Shown here piece after piece: positions 27,482 through 42,555 of a stretch of DNA of 64,000 bases. The position numbers were made by a program, and so were the translations under genes. Positions within the stretch are counted from its first letter, which is position 1. Each line of letters starts with the position of its first letter. Under the pieces are notes generated by a model, which was not told the DNA's origin, searched no databases, and worked only from the letters and a program-made list of their open reading frames with translations. This stretch comes from Serinus canaria (taxonomy: Eukaryota; Chordata; Aves; Passeriformes; Fringillidae): assembly GCF_022539315.1 (NCBI RefSeq), contig NC_066343.1:37986649-38050648 (forward strand), given 5' to 3'.

Positions 27482-29299
27482 CGGCCGGGCCGGGCCGCGC
27501 CTCCCGCCGGGCCCGGGCCGGGGCGGGGTCTGCCGAGGCCGTCCCGCATCACCCCCGGCGCGGGCACGGGACCGGGAGCGCCCCGGAGCGATGCGGGGCC
27601 TCCCTGGGGGCCCTCCCTAGCGCCGGAGCCGCTAGGTTGGGCAATGTTTGTCCAAGTATTTACTGCGAGCGCTGTCGGGCCGGAGATAGTGGCAGCCCGC
27701 TGGTGGAATTTAACCCGGAGGGCCTTAACGTGGGCAGCTGGCACAACGAAGGGAAAACTGAGTCTGGAGGCAAAGAGACACGGATGGCGGGTGTTGGCAG
27801 CCCCAGCGCCGTCCGTGTGCTCCGGTGAGGGCTCCTGCTCGGGTCAGGTCGTTTCGGCGGCTCCCGCCCTGCCCCGGTGGTCTATGGCCGTGGGTGCCTC
27901 CGGCAGCCCCAACCCGCTTCTGCTGGGGGGACAACCGCTCCCTCTGCACCTCTGCCGGGGGGTTTGTAGAACACAGCCGACAGGGTCATTCCCGTGAGGC
28001 TGGCACCAGGCAAAGTGTCCCCCGCTGGGCGCAGCAGCATGGCAGTGACAGTGCTGCCAGAAACATTTCCAGGGAAGTCCTTTTATTCCCCCATGTTTGA
28101 GTATCTGAAAATTGCTTTATTGGGTATTTTGTTTTGGTGTTTTGGTTTTGTTTGGTTTTTTGTTTGTTTGTTTTCCTTTTTAATTTTTTCTGCTTCTGGA
28201 CCCAAGTTCGGTAAAAGGTGTTTTAACACCAGTGGTGGCTAGTGTTTATGTGCAAAACATTCAGTAATACTGGAAACCACTGTTTGTGACATCAAGAGTT
28301 GCTGCACAGACGAGATACTAATGGGATGGACTTGGCTTTCATGTAAGCAGTAGTAGACAAACTTTGATTTTTAACAGGGAACTTGTCTACAGTAGTAGAA
28401 TAATGCAGGTATTGTGAGGTTCACCCTTAAACCCTTGTAGAGGCAGCATTGCTGATGCCTTTAGGTTATAAACTTTAAAACATATAGTTAGTGTAAAAAT
28501 CAGGGTTTGCAGACTGTTACACAACAGTGAAAAGGAAGAAATCATATGATACATACTTCTCACTTTTTTGATGTCTTAAGACATACAGTGTATTGCTAAA
28601 ACAAACACAAGCAATACATGTTTCTTTACCCAGATAATCTCAGGAGCATTCTTTGGCCTAAGGAAACTTGACAGACGCAAATACATAAAGATATACTGAA
28701 GGAGTTGCCTTGTCTTTTTAAAGTACTTGTGCAAGTCCTCTATGGATTTGTATCTTTCCACCAGAAAACTTTTCACTTCATAATCAGTTCACATTTAAAT
28801 GCCTCAGAGAGTTAGATATAACATCATCTAGTTTGGTTAACTTATAATAAGGGATTTTTTTTTTTCTTGAGTTTTGGGGTTTTTTTAAGATGTGTGGCAT
28901 TTGAAAATATTTTACTTTACAGCTTTTTGCTGCTGTTTTTTTGGGCAATCAGATTTCTCAGTCCTGTTTAAGTTAGCTATGTTTATGCAGTTGTATCTAG
29001 TATTGACTGAGCATTGAAAGACCACAAGTAAATTATCAATGAACTATGGACAAGAAGTCTTTTTCTTAAAGGACAGGATGTTTAGCTGGCATGACAGGAG
29101 GTAATGTCTAAATGACAGGAGGTCTTGCACCATAAGTCACATGTCTGCTGTTCCGTAATGTGCCCTGAGAGGCACGAAGACAAACTGATGCTTTTTTGGA
29201 TGATATGAGGTCTTGCCTCTTTGAGGAAGTTACCGTGCAGTCAGCTAACATATGATACCACTGTGCTATTCTCTCCTCCTGAACACTCTTGGTGCACGT

Positions 29300-29320
29300 A
29301 CACACACACACACACACACA
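29300..29320 (+). repeat. (AC)n dinucleotide repeat
   Basis: About ten uninterrupted CA units. Confidence 0.9.
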
Positions 29321-32300
29321 GGAGTCAAATACTATTTTAATATGAAGATAAATTCACCCTACAAGTTTATTTAACAACTGTACAAAGGGAAATCTTAGCT
29401 GAGAGTTTGTTGAAATCCTTGAAGGAGACAGGAATACTTTCACCTTCAGCATGTTGACTTAGGCTTGTACTGAGTCATAAGTGTTGTGCGGATATGTCAA
29501 TTCCCTAGATATTTTGCTAAGGACATTTGAGAGCCCAGGTGGAAGAATGTAAGCATATGCAGGGGAAATCAGCACAGCAGCCGCCATGGTCAGAATTTGG
29601 TCATCACAAGAGTGGCCATTTAGAAACCTGTGATAGGAAACTGAACTAGGACTACCTCCCAACTCCTGGATGCACATTTCCTCTCTGAGAATTTTATTAT
29701 AATGCATCAACATGAACACTGACAGTCCTGTTGCAGCAGCTGTTCATTATTTCAGGCAAGGTAAAGACACCATGTTACACAGCTACTAGGCATCCCTCTG
29801 TTAGTATCCCTGCTGCTCCTGCCTGTGCACCACAACATGTTCACAAGCCAAACTGTAAGCCCAGCGTGGTGATGGTCTGCTGAAATGAGCAGAGGGTCAG
29901 TGGCAGCAGTTACAGGTAATAACTAGGCAGACACTAATAAAAATAACTTTCCATCTAACTGTGCAGCCTTGTGACAGTATGTTGCAGTCACACCAGCACT
30001 AGCAGCCTTTGCTAAATTGTAAACCTCTCTGTGGGGACTGAGCAATGCACTCCTATGATAGCAGAGAGAAGGGGTGAAATCAAGAGCTCTTTCAGTTCCT
30101 CTGCTTAAAAGCTCAGCTGAAGCCATCCAGTCCAGAGGAGATGTAGCTAGCCATGTTAATCACAGCAGCCAATGTTGTATCTGCAATAATCCAAAGATTA
30201 AAATTTGGAAGGAAGACACCTGTCTATTACTTTAAATCTCTCCATTCCAGAGGATAACTTTCTAAATTTTTTTAAAAATCTCAGCTATTGAGGAACTCTA
30301 CATATGCAAAACTCCAGGTATTTTGCCAAAGGCATACCACTCTTCTAAGAGGCAGGAACAGTACCTTTTAATAACTAGTCATGTCACCATTGCTACAGCC
30401 AAAAAGTTTGCCAACTTCACTGCAGCTCTCAGGCTCTACAAGTTACCAGAAAACAGAGTCTATACATTTCTAAACAGTGCCAAGAACTTCCATAGCAGTG
30501 TGTTGCCCCTGAAGCTGAAGGAGTCAATTTGGCATTGAATCTCCAGGGACAGATCTAATCAACAGGAGATGTGCTGCTGCAGTTTCAAAGTCTGGTTGGT
30601 ACTGCACAAGTTGCTGCACAGACATATGTGCAGCACAATGTCCTCTCCCCCTTTGAAACCAATCTACTTATTTGAATCCAGGACTTTAGAAACCATTTTG
30701 GAATTTTTAAATCTTTGCTGTTCATTCTCCTGGTACAAGTACAGAGAGGAAGGGACCAATCTGCATCTGCCAGAAGACAACCCAGCAATCAGAAAAGCTA
30801 AGCTCCTTTGTAATGGCAATTGACTTGCCAAGCTACAGGAGGCTGGCAATATGTGAAAACCATCTGAGCAATGTAAACAGAATAACCTATGTCACACTCA
30901 ACTGTGACAAGATTGTGTGAACAAGCAGCTCCTCTAGACCAGCAAACTCAAGATAACTCATGATGAGCCATGATCTTTACTGAAGTAAAAACAAGTGGCA
31001 TGTTTGCCTGCCATTTTATCTGAATAGCAAAGGTAGGACATTTATTTTATTTAGTCAAAGTGCTGGAGATCTCAATTACTGTTGAGACAAAATTCAGGAT
31101 TTTTGTTCCTGAAATAAAAATATTGAACTGGCTTACTTAAAATGCTATGCATGTGAACATGTTTGTTTATACAAACATTAAAGTCCTCTAGGTTACTATT
31201 TAGTTTCTGTCATTTTACCATACTACACAACAGCTTAAGAATAGATTTCTACAGGAGTATGGTCTCAGGCAAGATGTATTTCAGTGTTATATAGCCCAAA
31301 ATGCAAAGCCTTGCATTGCAGAGGACACTGTGCTGATTTTACATCCCAGAGTCTGATTTGTGTGTGAGAAATGCCAGTCATATTTGTCTTTAGGAAAATG
31401 AAACTTTAAAAAATACAGGCCAACTTTCTTTTCTAAAAAAATAATCATGATTTTCTTCTACCTTATAGTAAATGCAGGGGAAAAGCATTGTAAATTCCCA
31501 AACCCAGAATGACTGCTTCAGAAAGCTGGGAGGATGTGAGAAAACAGTTGCAGTAGGGATATCCTTATGCTGCTTGCTTTAATACTTATTAGTGGTATAG
31601 AAAAGTTTTAGGAACTGCAGATATTTTTTATTGCTTTGAGCATGCCTGGGAAAAAGGCTACCAAATAAACATGAGTGGTTTCTCTTCTTCTGTGCAGTTC
31701 CATGAAAATAACCAACTTTCTCCCCCAGCATAGACATTTCTCACCACAGATCTGAGGTGGCTCCTGAATTTATAATGTCCCTCTGTGATTAAAAACTTCG
31801 TTCATAAGTAGCCTCTTAAGAATCTTTGTTTTGGATTCTCCCTAGTAAAATGTAAGATTCAAACTGCTTCAGCTGGAGCATAACCTATAATGGGGTTATT
31901 TGCATCATTATTGAGTTAGAAAAGGAAGCAGCATTTGCTTCAAGAGAACCCAGATAGAATTCTGTGAGTGTTCCGAAGACCTAGGACATGGCTGAGGAGC
32001 AGTGACACAATCCTACTGAAGTTCTTTGTTTTCAGCGGTCTTGTGATCTATCAGAATCACCATTTCCTCACCCAAGTGCTAGATAAGAAACCACATTCCA
32101 GCTTCTTTGCTGGCCCACAAGGCAGAGACGACTTCGTTTGCATCTCAATGTCTCACCTAGTCACAGGAGTTGGGAAATGATGCAAGGCATTGCTTGCCTT
32201 GCAAGAAAGACCAGGTGGGGGTCCTCCATTCCTTCGGGGTTAGGGTTTCTCATAAGAAATATTCTGTTTCTGTGAGGTTTTTTTATGAAGGTATTTTTTT

Positions 32301-35300
32301 GTATGTGTGTGGGGGAAAAGAGTTCTTTTGTTCTCCTTTTTCTTTTACCTTATTTTTTTCATAGAGGTTAAATACTGAGTTTGAAGTCAGTTTTGAAGCT
32401 TTGACCATTGTGTAATTCACATGCTTAAAATTCTAAACTTTGATTGATTCCTGATTCATTACTCAATGTCTCTGTCTGATTTCTGGCAGGTAGTAATTTC
32501 TGTGTTTTGGGAGATTTGAAAGCTAACCGGGGGAAATAGGGGGAGTATGCAGGGAAGTATAGTCATTAATTGTTGATATGGAAGTTTACAAATATAGAAT
32601 AATTTTCACACTGTATTGATGCTTGTCTAAAATCTAAAGGTAAATGGTGTTTTTTCCTCCTTATACTAAGAAGGATATTAAAAAGAAAATTCTCTAAAGT
32701 ATTTACCATTTCCTGACTCTCCTGATTTAAAATTTTATTCTAACAAGTTGGAAGTTGTAAATCCAGTCAGTATTGCAAGATTCCTCTGACCAAGATCAAT
32801 TTTTTTACTGCCCATCAGTACTCTACAGATCACAGTGAAAGCATTTAAACAGATTTCAAAGAAGGTGTGGGTAGGATTTCACATACTATTTAATATTTGA
32901 AATCACATTTTGTTTTGGTTTAATGATCCAACATTTCTATTTTGAGACAGAAACAGAGAAGTTCAGAGAAGTTCAGAGAAGTATAAATCTTTCAGTGTTT
33001 GATTATGATGTTTGTGCTTCTGCAAGCCATTGTAAACAGTTGCATAGCATGAAAGACAAATCTGTCTCTTGGAGCTGTAGTGTCTAAAGTGCAAGCTGAC
33101 ATGCTGGAAAGCATTTCCCGTGATAAGGTTAGAGACTGTGAGTGAGGTGAGGAATTATTTTTAAACTTAAAAGTTACAGGCTGGGCTTCATTAACAGATC
33201 ATGTGAGAGAAGGTTAAACAAAAGCTGCTTGCAGAAGAGGAGAGAGGCTGTTGAAACAATCGAATATGGGTCTAAAGTTTGTTTTCCTGAAAATCAGGTA
33301 AGAGCCAAATGACTGCATGTGCTCTTGGGGTAAGAACAGTGGTGACTCACACCTGCTGTTATTTCAGCTTTACAAACAGGAAGACTGAGGAAAGAAGAAG
33401 CAGTAATGTGCAGCTGTGACCACTGAAATCAAATGAATGACTATGAACAAATCACTATAGGCTCTTCAGTACCATGATTAGCCATGGTAAATTGTAATGC
33501 ATCACATCTCTTCTCCTATTTCTGCCAGTCAAGATAAATGCCAGGGTTACTTAGTTTGGGGGATATGAACATACTTGTGATATAAATGAGTGAAATGTGC
33601 ATTGCCTTGTCAGTCTCTGAGATTTAGCTGAAGCATTGTCAGCCCATTGATCCTCAGGATGCTGGCAACTGCTGCCAAAATTACATTATAATTTCAAGTA
33701 TTTTAATAACGTCTTAATCACTGTGGCAGACACATTACACCAGGTCTTTTATAGAACTTTTATGGCCACCAGAGATGTTCTTGATTTGAATCTTTGCACT
33801 ATCAGTAGAGCAGAATTTCTTTTGATCTCTCCTTTGGTCAGCCTTAGCCTGTGAGGCATCCTAAATATATGCCACAAGCTTCAGGACAGCACAGCAGAAG
33901 GCTAATGAATTCTGCACTGGTTGTTCATTTGCCACTGAAAGCAAGTGTGTGCAAGAGGACATTCATGTGGATATGAAGTGAGGCTGATTTCGTTAGTGGC
34001 CAGCATGAAACAAGATACTTTAGGAAACTCTTTCACACCACAGCAGTGACTTGATGGCTCCATGACAAGGCCATACATAGTGCAGCAGCTGCAGAGCTGA
34101 GGGTTGAATACTGCTTCTCAAACTTCTCTCATGAGCTGCTATATATAAGCTTATGCAATTTCCTCTTGCTCCATATGGAAACATCCACAGGGATTTTACT
34201 AGACCTTGCCCTTGGGCAGAAGAGCACAGTGAGTGACTGACAGAGTATTCATAGAATCACTTCTCATCCTTGTCACCAGAGTCTTCCTATAGTCTTATAG
34301 CAGGCTGTCTTGTGGTGTGCATGCGTTACCAGAAAAGTGGGCTGACCTGGAGTGGTTATGATGGTGCCTACAGTAGTTGTAGTTTACAGCTGTGCTGGAT
34401 AGCCTAATATTGGGGCCTGCTCAAGCCAAGCCTCACTATTCACATTACAGTGAATACAGCCCTTCCTGCAGATTCCTCCCTCCCTAAGCTCTATTGCTCA
34501 AAGTCAGACTTGGATATTAGCTAAGTAAGCTGTTTTACACACTGGCCTGCAAACAATCATTACTGACCATATCCATGATCTAATGCAAAAAATTTGGCCT
34601 TTGCCCATGGCTGGAAAGGTGGTGATGAAACCCCTTTGTTCAGAGGCTGTCCCAATGCTGTGTACCTGGGTTGCCTTCTGCTCTCTGGTCCCGTGATAGT
34701 GGTCCCAAGCTCTCCCATTAACATGAAGGGCAGACACTTGAGCACACACTGCAATCCAAACAGAGTGCTGCATGTCTCCTCTCCCCCAGCTGACTTTTTT
34801 TAAGGACTTTGTTTTTGGCTAAACAAGTAACTGCTCAAAACAGAGGCTGTGTTTAAGGGTTTTGCCAGGCTGGTCCAGCTACCATGTCTGTTAACAAAGG
34901 CTTTCCCTGGTGCAGGTTTCAGTGCAAATTTTCAGAGACCCTCAGTCCTGGCACTTAAGATCTGGAACCAGGTACATTCACAAGCTGCCTGAAAGAGGTT
35001 AATCCCCAAATACTATGATGAAGACAGACACAGAGGAAGGAAGGGAGAAAGAAAGTGAAGAAATATACAAAAGAATCAACATACTAGCAGTCTAGAGTTT
35101 ACCTAAACCACCCTTATTTTGTGACCATTTTGATGTATGTACAGTGGCAAATATTAATGTAAATTTTTAAAAAAATATTACTATTTTTTATTTTTTCCCC
35201 CTAGCAAATAAGCTTGAATTCTGTACTTTTCTTTTTTTTCAGGCAGTACTACTACATTAGCACAGCTGGACATCCACTCTAAATAGTCTTACATTGTAAC

Positions 35301-38253
35301 AAGGCAAGGACACTCAAGAATGGCTCCATACTGGCACAGCTCTCTTCTTCCTCTGTTTCATGAAAAAATATACCCATAACTCAAATATGAGTCACAAACA
35401 TTATTTCATCTGTTGTTCAATAGACTGAGATTGTACTGTCCTAAACCATTCATGGACTGTAAATTGAAATTCCTAGAAAGAAGGGTCAATTATTAATGGA
35501 AAAATATACTTCAGTGATGTTCTGTATTTAGTGTACTGTAATAATTTAAATTAAAATGTTCCATCATAATATTACGAAAAATGTCTCCCCTTGAAGCAGT
35601 ATTTAAAACTAAAACAACAAATACTGGATAAGACTCAGTTGAGTTGTCTAGGAAGATTTCTAATACCATATAGAAAGCTATTTTCCCTTCTTCTTTAGTT
35701 CTCACTGAAAGAAAAGAAAAGCAGAAGTGGCAAAATCCAGCTGGCCTATACTTCTTCCTCTATTTGGCCACATTTAAGAACTACATTGCCTGTTGCCCAG
35801 TATGCAAGTCTTCAGTTGCCTTGCTTGTCTGAAGGGGACTGGAGACATTAAATCAAAGAGTCATCAAAAAAAGTCTTTCAGAAATAGTTTAGAAAATTCT
35901 GACTCAGAATTTTGTCTGGCTTTTCATGTTTGCTTTCAAACTGAAATCTATATGAACATATTTTTAAATGATAGCAGAATGTCTAGCATAGATATGTCTG
36001 CATGTTTTAGCTCTGGCTGTAACATGCCCTTTTCACCTGGACTCAAGGTGAATTTTGTGCCTGTCTGATGATCCAGTACAAACCCAGTGCCACTGAGGTT
36101 GTTTGCTCCTCAGTGAGGTAGAAGTACATCTGCCGCCAGTGGTCTTTCTCTTAATCTTCCCTCAGACGACTAAGGTTGTGTGCTGACGGCTCCTGATGCA
36201 GAGTGAAAATGATGACAAAGGACAGATTGCTAGAAGTGAATTGATAGTTGGCTTAAGCAGAATATGTGGTATTTTCTAATGTTTCCCCTGACTTTTCCAC
36301 CCACCAAGTCAGTTCGTAGTCCTTTATAGTGCTCTTTTTTGCCTCAAATTCCTCAAAATAAAAATAGCAAAAATAAGCTCTTCCTCTCCCCTGTCCCCAA
36401 GCTTTATCACCAAGACCATTCACTCTGTAGAATTTGATTTCATTAAGTGTTAGCCTTACCTTATCACTATCCTTTGAGAAAAGCAGAGGTCAGCAGCCAC
36501 CCTAGACATTGCGTTAATGCACATTGTGTGTTTTTTGCTAGATCTTGACTGAAGATAATCAAAACAAAATAAAAAAGAGATGATAAAATACCTCACTGTA
36601 GTGGTATCACTACTAAAGGCAATATTTTGCATTGATTAAACACCTTTCTCTTCCACTAACATTAACTAAAAATACTTTGTTAACCAAGACCTGTGAGGGA
36701 ATAGGGGATCAAGCCTGAAAATTATTCAGGACTAGTGTCTCTTTAAGACCTCCACACAGTTGTCAGGACATGTTTCTACATATTTTCCTAGCTAGAGCTT
36801 GGTTGCAGAAACAAATTTTCTGGGCTGACAAATCAGCATATGTGTTGCTGCAGCACTGCCTAAGCTTTAGTGAAAGAAGATGAAAGACAAAACCTGATTT
36901 TAATTTTTTTTTAAAGGTGAAGTGCTAGTATGTTCTTTGATGAGGGCTTGAAGCATTTTTTATGCAAAACACTGGAAAGAAAATTCAAAATTAATCTACT
37001 GCATTTGTAATTCAGTTCAGCTCAGATGTAGTTCCACATCCTGAATTCACTACAGGCTTGAAGGCGAAAATAACACACATGGCCCAGTGAGATCTTGGCT
37101 GCCCTTTCGTTGTTCTCTTCCTCAAGCTGAGAAATCCTAGAGTATACTGTTTTCACATACTAGAGCAAAGGTACATTCTCAGCCACTCAGCTGCAGGGTG
37201 CAGTGTGTTTTTTTTAATAAGACTGCAGATACTAGGGCTGTGGGTGGCTATGAATGCTAATTCATATATCATAAAGGAACAGTTTTATTCTCAGGTCCCT
37301 GGACAACCTTATCCTTACCTTCAGTTATGTACTTGCAATTGTGTATATGCATAATTCACTTGTTTGTTGCCTGTTTTCCCTGTATTTCCATTTTGTTCCT
37401 CTGTCCCACTAGTTCTGGGAACCATCAGGACTACCTCACATTTCTCAAACAACCTTCCTAGTCAAGAAAATCTGCAAGTTTCACATGAATCATAGTGAAA
37501 CACACAGTGCCTTACCGTGCATCCTTACGCAGGCTGAGCTGAAAGTGTGCGAGTAAGAGTTTTGTTAGGTAGGCAATGCAGAATAAATGGTGAGATTCAC
37601 GCTTGTCCTGCTTCCACTCCCTTAGTCAGACCATCAGTACCTCGTGTTTGTTTTTCCTGTAGAGAATACAAGACCAAGGGCACCATTCATCCACGTGTCT
37701 ATTTCCCTGCTATCTCTTTTGATGATATCTTGTATCTTGTGATTAGCCATCACAAGTCAGGTGTGAAAGGGAGAAATCTCCAACTTGCCTGGAAGGCAGC
37801 TTTTTGATAGGAGAGAAGAAACCAAACCAGAGCCTCTGCTGGGGGAAAGCCAGGGAGACCACAGCTGCCACAAAATGGTGCTTGGCTGCTGCACTGCATT
37901 GTTCTCTGATCTGAGCATCTATAGCTCCAATCTGGCACAGCTTTCACTTGCTCAGTGAGGATAGGAAGAGATACAGAGAGAAAAGAATGAACAGGAGACA
38001 AAAGTGAGTCCCAATGTAAAGAAAATGCATGGGTTCTGCCCTTAAACTACTTCTGCCACCCATGTTGATGTCTATCTCCACAGCTGCTCTCTCATTTACT
38101 TGCAAAAAATCCCACAGCTACCTCTGTGTTATTACTGAAGTCTAGATAGAATCTTGGATTGATGAATTGTAGCTAAGAAGAGCAATTCCTACATGTGCTT
38201 CTTTTGTAAAGAAACTGAAGTATGTTGAAGTAAATGGGCAGTGCAATATCCTT

Positions 38254-38298
38254 GCTCACTGCAAGCAGGATAAGCCTACAGAACTCACTGCAAGCAGG
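38254..38298 (+). repeat. 15-bp direct repeat pair
   Basis: CTCACTGCAAGCAGG occurs twice, separated by about 15 bp. It is a small local duplication of no known role. Confidence 0.7.
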
Positions 38299-41200
38299 CA
38301 TCCTACAGACAAAGGAGGAGTCAAAGGCAGGATGAGTTTTGCTTTTCTGTTTGGCTGTTTCTGATAAGGTAAAGTCTGGGGTAAGTGAAAAGACTGAGCA
38401 TCCTGTGACTGCCAAGTATGATGTGACAATGTGCTTCTCATCAGTAGCAGAAACAATGATGACAATAAACATCAATCGTTTTCCCAAGAAAGCATCTTAG
38501 AAAAGCAGTTAGGATAAAAGAATCATCACTAAAGGTCAATATATTGCCTGAGCAATCCATTATTCAATATAGTTTTTCTTTTTAGAAATAGGAAACTTTT
38601 CCATTTCTATAGATGGCATTTCTGTGACACTGGGCAGGAACCTCCAGTTATGTTCTGAAGACACTGAAAAACCATGGCTTGTATTATTATCCACAGAAGT
38701 GGTCTCACGTAATTCTGTCAATTCACTCACATGAATAAAATACACACACACACATGCACACTTTTGAATGTTTGCAGGACTAAGCCCTAAATACCTAAGC
38801 TCTCTGCTTCACTGGGATGGAAGAATTATTTTTTCTGCTCGGGGAATAGCTGATAACACTAAGTCTTTTATGCACTTGTAATGTGCTGCATCATTTTTTC
38901 CCCAGCACTGTACTAAATTTCAGGAAGACTAAAATAAAAAACTAATTATAGGGCACATATATGCAGTCTACTAAATAAAGTGTCATTTGAAGAGTGTATA
39001 ATTTATAATAGAGTATTTCTCAGTAGACTAAATGGATAGTAGCCTGATATTTTTTTGACACCTGACTTGAGAAATTAACAAATTTCAAGGAGTTGCGTAA
39101 GCAAATTGTATGCTATGGAGGCCAAGTGGAACTGTTAAGAAATTTTCTTCCTGCCCCAAAGCTACTGTGAAGACCACACAGCAGTTTTTGCCAGGGTTAC
39201 TTTCTGCAATGAAGTTTATGAGGATCCCTAGTGTTTTGTTTCAACCTGTACAAGTGTTACAGCAATATTTCATAAATATATATATATGTATCTCAGTGTC
39301 CAAAGGGTCCAAACTGAGGGCTTAAATTAGCATCAGAAACTGAACATTTCTTCAGGCAAGAGTTGATGAAGCTATGCTGCTTACAGATGAGATTAGCAGT
39401 CACATTACTCGTATGTGGAAACCAGCAGGGTTAGGGCTGAAGATCAAAGCTGCTGTTTTACATAGACCTTCTTATGGCTTTTTTTCACTTGTCTTTGAGC
39501 CTTGCTTTATGCTTTCTTGTCTTACTGTCTCTGTTGAGTTTTCTTTTGTCACTGGAATAATTTGATTTCTTTGGAGCTTCCTCAGACTGGAATAGATGTG
39601 TTTGGTTCATTGCCTGTCCCCCTTCTTTTTAAATCAAAAGCCATCCCCTGTGCTGTAAACATCCCTGCAAACCTTTCCTTTCCTTCTTCTCATGTTGCTG
39701 CCCAGTTCTCTGTATGGAGGAGGTCACTGAAAGCATGCAGCAGAAGATGGAGTGGTGAGCAGTGTCCTCTATAGTGTGTTCTTTGGTATGGAGCCTGGTC
39801 AGAGTGGTACATCCACACACCACTAACATGGGCAGATAGGGTACCTAGAATGCTTGATCAAGAAAGGCATTATGCTTCCCCTGGAGGAACAACTCTCAGA
39901 CTCTTCTTGCTGCTGCAGAACAGCATGTGCCTAGATGCATTCTTATCCAACCAAGCCTTCACTGAGATGTTTAAGAGTGTGGAGCGGGAGCCCTGCTAGC
40001 ATGGTTGCTTTAAATGTGTGTGCCCATACATGACTTACTTGGCTAGCAGCTATTGCAATGAAACTAGTTTTGCCAGTACCTTGGGTCGACATAGTCTTTT
40101 TCCCATTAAATAGGTCACAATGTTGTTTTTTGATTTGTGCTCTTGTTTACCGGATTCTTACTGTGGCTGACAGCCTGAAGGCACAGTGTTGCAAAGGGAG
40201 AGTGGGGATGGCTGGAGGTCTGATTAGAGATGTGTCCCTCTTGCTGCAATGCCCTCTGTATCTCCCCAGAAGCCCCTGTACAGACAGACAGGAGGTGAGA
40301 ACGGGGAGGAGATGGGGTCAGGGTAAGCTGTGCTATGCAGTTTGATGATTGTGCAATGCTGTGTCCCCAGACAAAGACTTAAGTCAGTGCAGCAGTGCAC
40401 TCCAGGGTCTCCCTGCACCAGACACCTCCCTTTTTTTACCAGAATGCATTGCACACAGGCTGTGCAGGAAATCGGATGTAATAGATTTGTGGTTATATTG
40501 CGAAAAAAAAAAGACTGTGTGAAATCAGCATGTTTGTTTATCTTACAGAATGGTCATATGAGAGAGCCCTCACCTTCTTTCACCGGTAAATTGTGCAGAT
40601 TGTGCCTCCAAGGGTGATGAGGGACAAAATCAAGACCATCTCTCTCACCTCTTGACTGCAAGTGTGCTGTCAGGAATCAAGGAAGAATTGTAAAACAGTC
40701 AAACAAAGGAGGAATTTGGCAATGGTCATTTTGAAATAAACCTGTTTGTGACAAGCAGTGACTGTGGCAATATTTACGCTATGATTCATACCAAAGTGCA
40801 GCACCTGCAGTTCTAGTCCAGATGACTTTTAGGATAGAACCAGCTAGCAAATAATATTCTAATGTTTAATAATGAGCAAGCAATAGTCAAAGCTGCTCTT
40901 GGCTCTGGAACTGTATTAACTTAGGTAAAAGAGCTGGCTGGAAGCATCTTTGCACTGCCAGGTGCATGTTACTTGTAACTGACTGACAACAGGCTGGGGT
41001 TTGCACAGTTGCCTATCTCTCTGTATTCACTTGAAGTCTCTCTTCTCTTTTGTGTGACGATTGCTATTACAAGAAACTCTTAGCTGGCATATACCACATT
41101 AGAGCCCTTTGAGGATGCTCTCAGAAAGTGCCTCCCATTCCTCATTGATGACAAGACTGAACCTGTATCTATGCTAAAGAGCCAGAAACAGTGCCTGTGT

Positions 41201-41974
41201 CTGTAAGCTGCAGGCAGCTCCTGGAAACCTCCTTACAGAGAGATACAGACATGTTATTTTCTCAATGCCACTGCATAAACAAACTGCTACAGCCAGGAAG
41301 ACATCAGAGATGCTTTGTATGCCTTGTTATTGATGCTTTCAAAAGGCAGTTTTTAGAAACTCAGCAAATTCCAGTGGACACCAGTGGGAGCTGCATGTTT
41401 TTACACCACAAAAACAGCTCTTCTGAGGGAATCCAAAAGTCAGGTTCCTGTTTCTTCACAGAAACTCAGCTGCAGAATACAAGACTGTTCTCCCTCTCCT
41501 AGCCTAATAATATTGATAAATACCTAGTTAGTGAAAAAGCCTGGCTTACTGTCTGTCTTAGCAGGGGAAAATGAGATCAGAAAAGGGGGGTCTACAGATT
41601 ACTTCCTCCAAGAAGATCTTTGCTTCCAACAAAATCTTCAGCATTTGGACTTCTCAGTTTAGTCCTCAGTTTAGTGGGTTTTTCCTGCCGAAAGTACTTG
41701 TGCAGGGAAGTATCTTCACAAAGGCTAGTTGGGCAACTCCTCTGCTTAGAACTACATGTTCTCTTAGTTTTCCCCTGTACTCAGCTATTGAAGCTAGATT
41801 TGAACAGTTTAAAGACAATGCCCATAAACATTTAAGCAGGGAAAAAAAAAATCAGATAACCAGTTTTTAAAACAGAAAAATGACTAATCTAGAGCCTGGA
41901 AGAATTGCTTCTGTGACAAACCTGCTTGCTTACATTTTGCCTTCTCACCTGTCTCTAGTTTTTCACTTGAAGGA

Positions 41975-41980
41975 ATTCTT
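41975..41980 (+). repeat. Target-site duplication, left copy (ATTCTT)
   Basis: It lies immediately before the TG of the LTR and is identical to 42556-42561. Confidence 0.75.
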
Positions 41981-42555
41981 TGTGGGAAATGCAGCCACAG
42001 AAAGCTTCCAAGGCCTTGAGCATAGAAGCTCAGAGATAGAGATGGATACAGTGTTTGACCTTAGACCTTGGAGAAGGCTTGGAGGCTTAGAATAGACTAA
42101 AATTAGAACAGACATGAAATAAGAATAAAGATCTGTAGTTTAAGCAGAATTATGTTTTAAGCAAGTAGATATAGGTCTCATATAAGTGGACAAATATGCT
42201 AAGCAAGATAGTAGAATACAATTAAAGTTTAGCAATAGAATTTGTTGTAGAGTTGATAAAAAAGTAGAAGATACAGCAATAAGTTTCTGTAGAGTTACAT
42301 GATTGGATAAAAAAAGATGCATTACAGCAAATAGTGTAAAATGCAGCAATTAGCAATTGGTTCTGAAAATGCTAGTGAGCTTTGTGGAAATTTAAAATAA
42401 GAAATTTATGACAGACCTTGTAACTAGGATTATAACAGCTTTGGATACAAGGCTTCTAATGTGATTATTCCATGAGACTGATTTTGCAATAAACCATCTT
42501 TTAAATATCTTTTAAACATCTCTTCAGTCGACCCCATCTTTCTTTATCCTGAACA
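41981..42555 (+). mobile_element. Solo LTR of an endogenous retrovirus
   Basis: This 575-bp element begins TGTGGGAAATG and ends CCTGAACA, with the TGT...ACA inverted ends typical of retroviral LTRs. It is flanked by identical 6-bp direct repeats ATTCTT at 41975-41980 and 42556-42561. A polyadenylation signal AATAAA lies at 42488-42493, about 60 nt from the 3' end, as expected for an R-U5 boundary in plus orientation. The interior is A-rich, with AATAAAGATCTGTAGTTTAAG and 'gcttggaggc' segments that resemble passerine LTRs as I remember them. No gag, pol or env follows, so it is a solo LTR left by LTR-LTR recombination. A 6-bp duplication favours a class II (ERVK-like) family, but the class is not certain. 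Confidence 0.75.
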
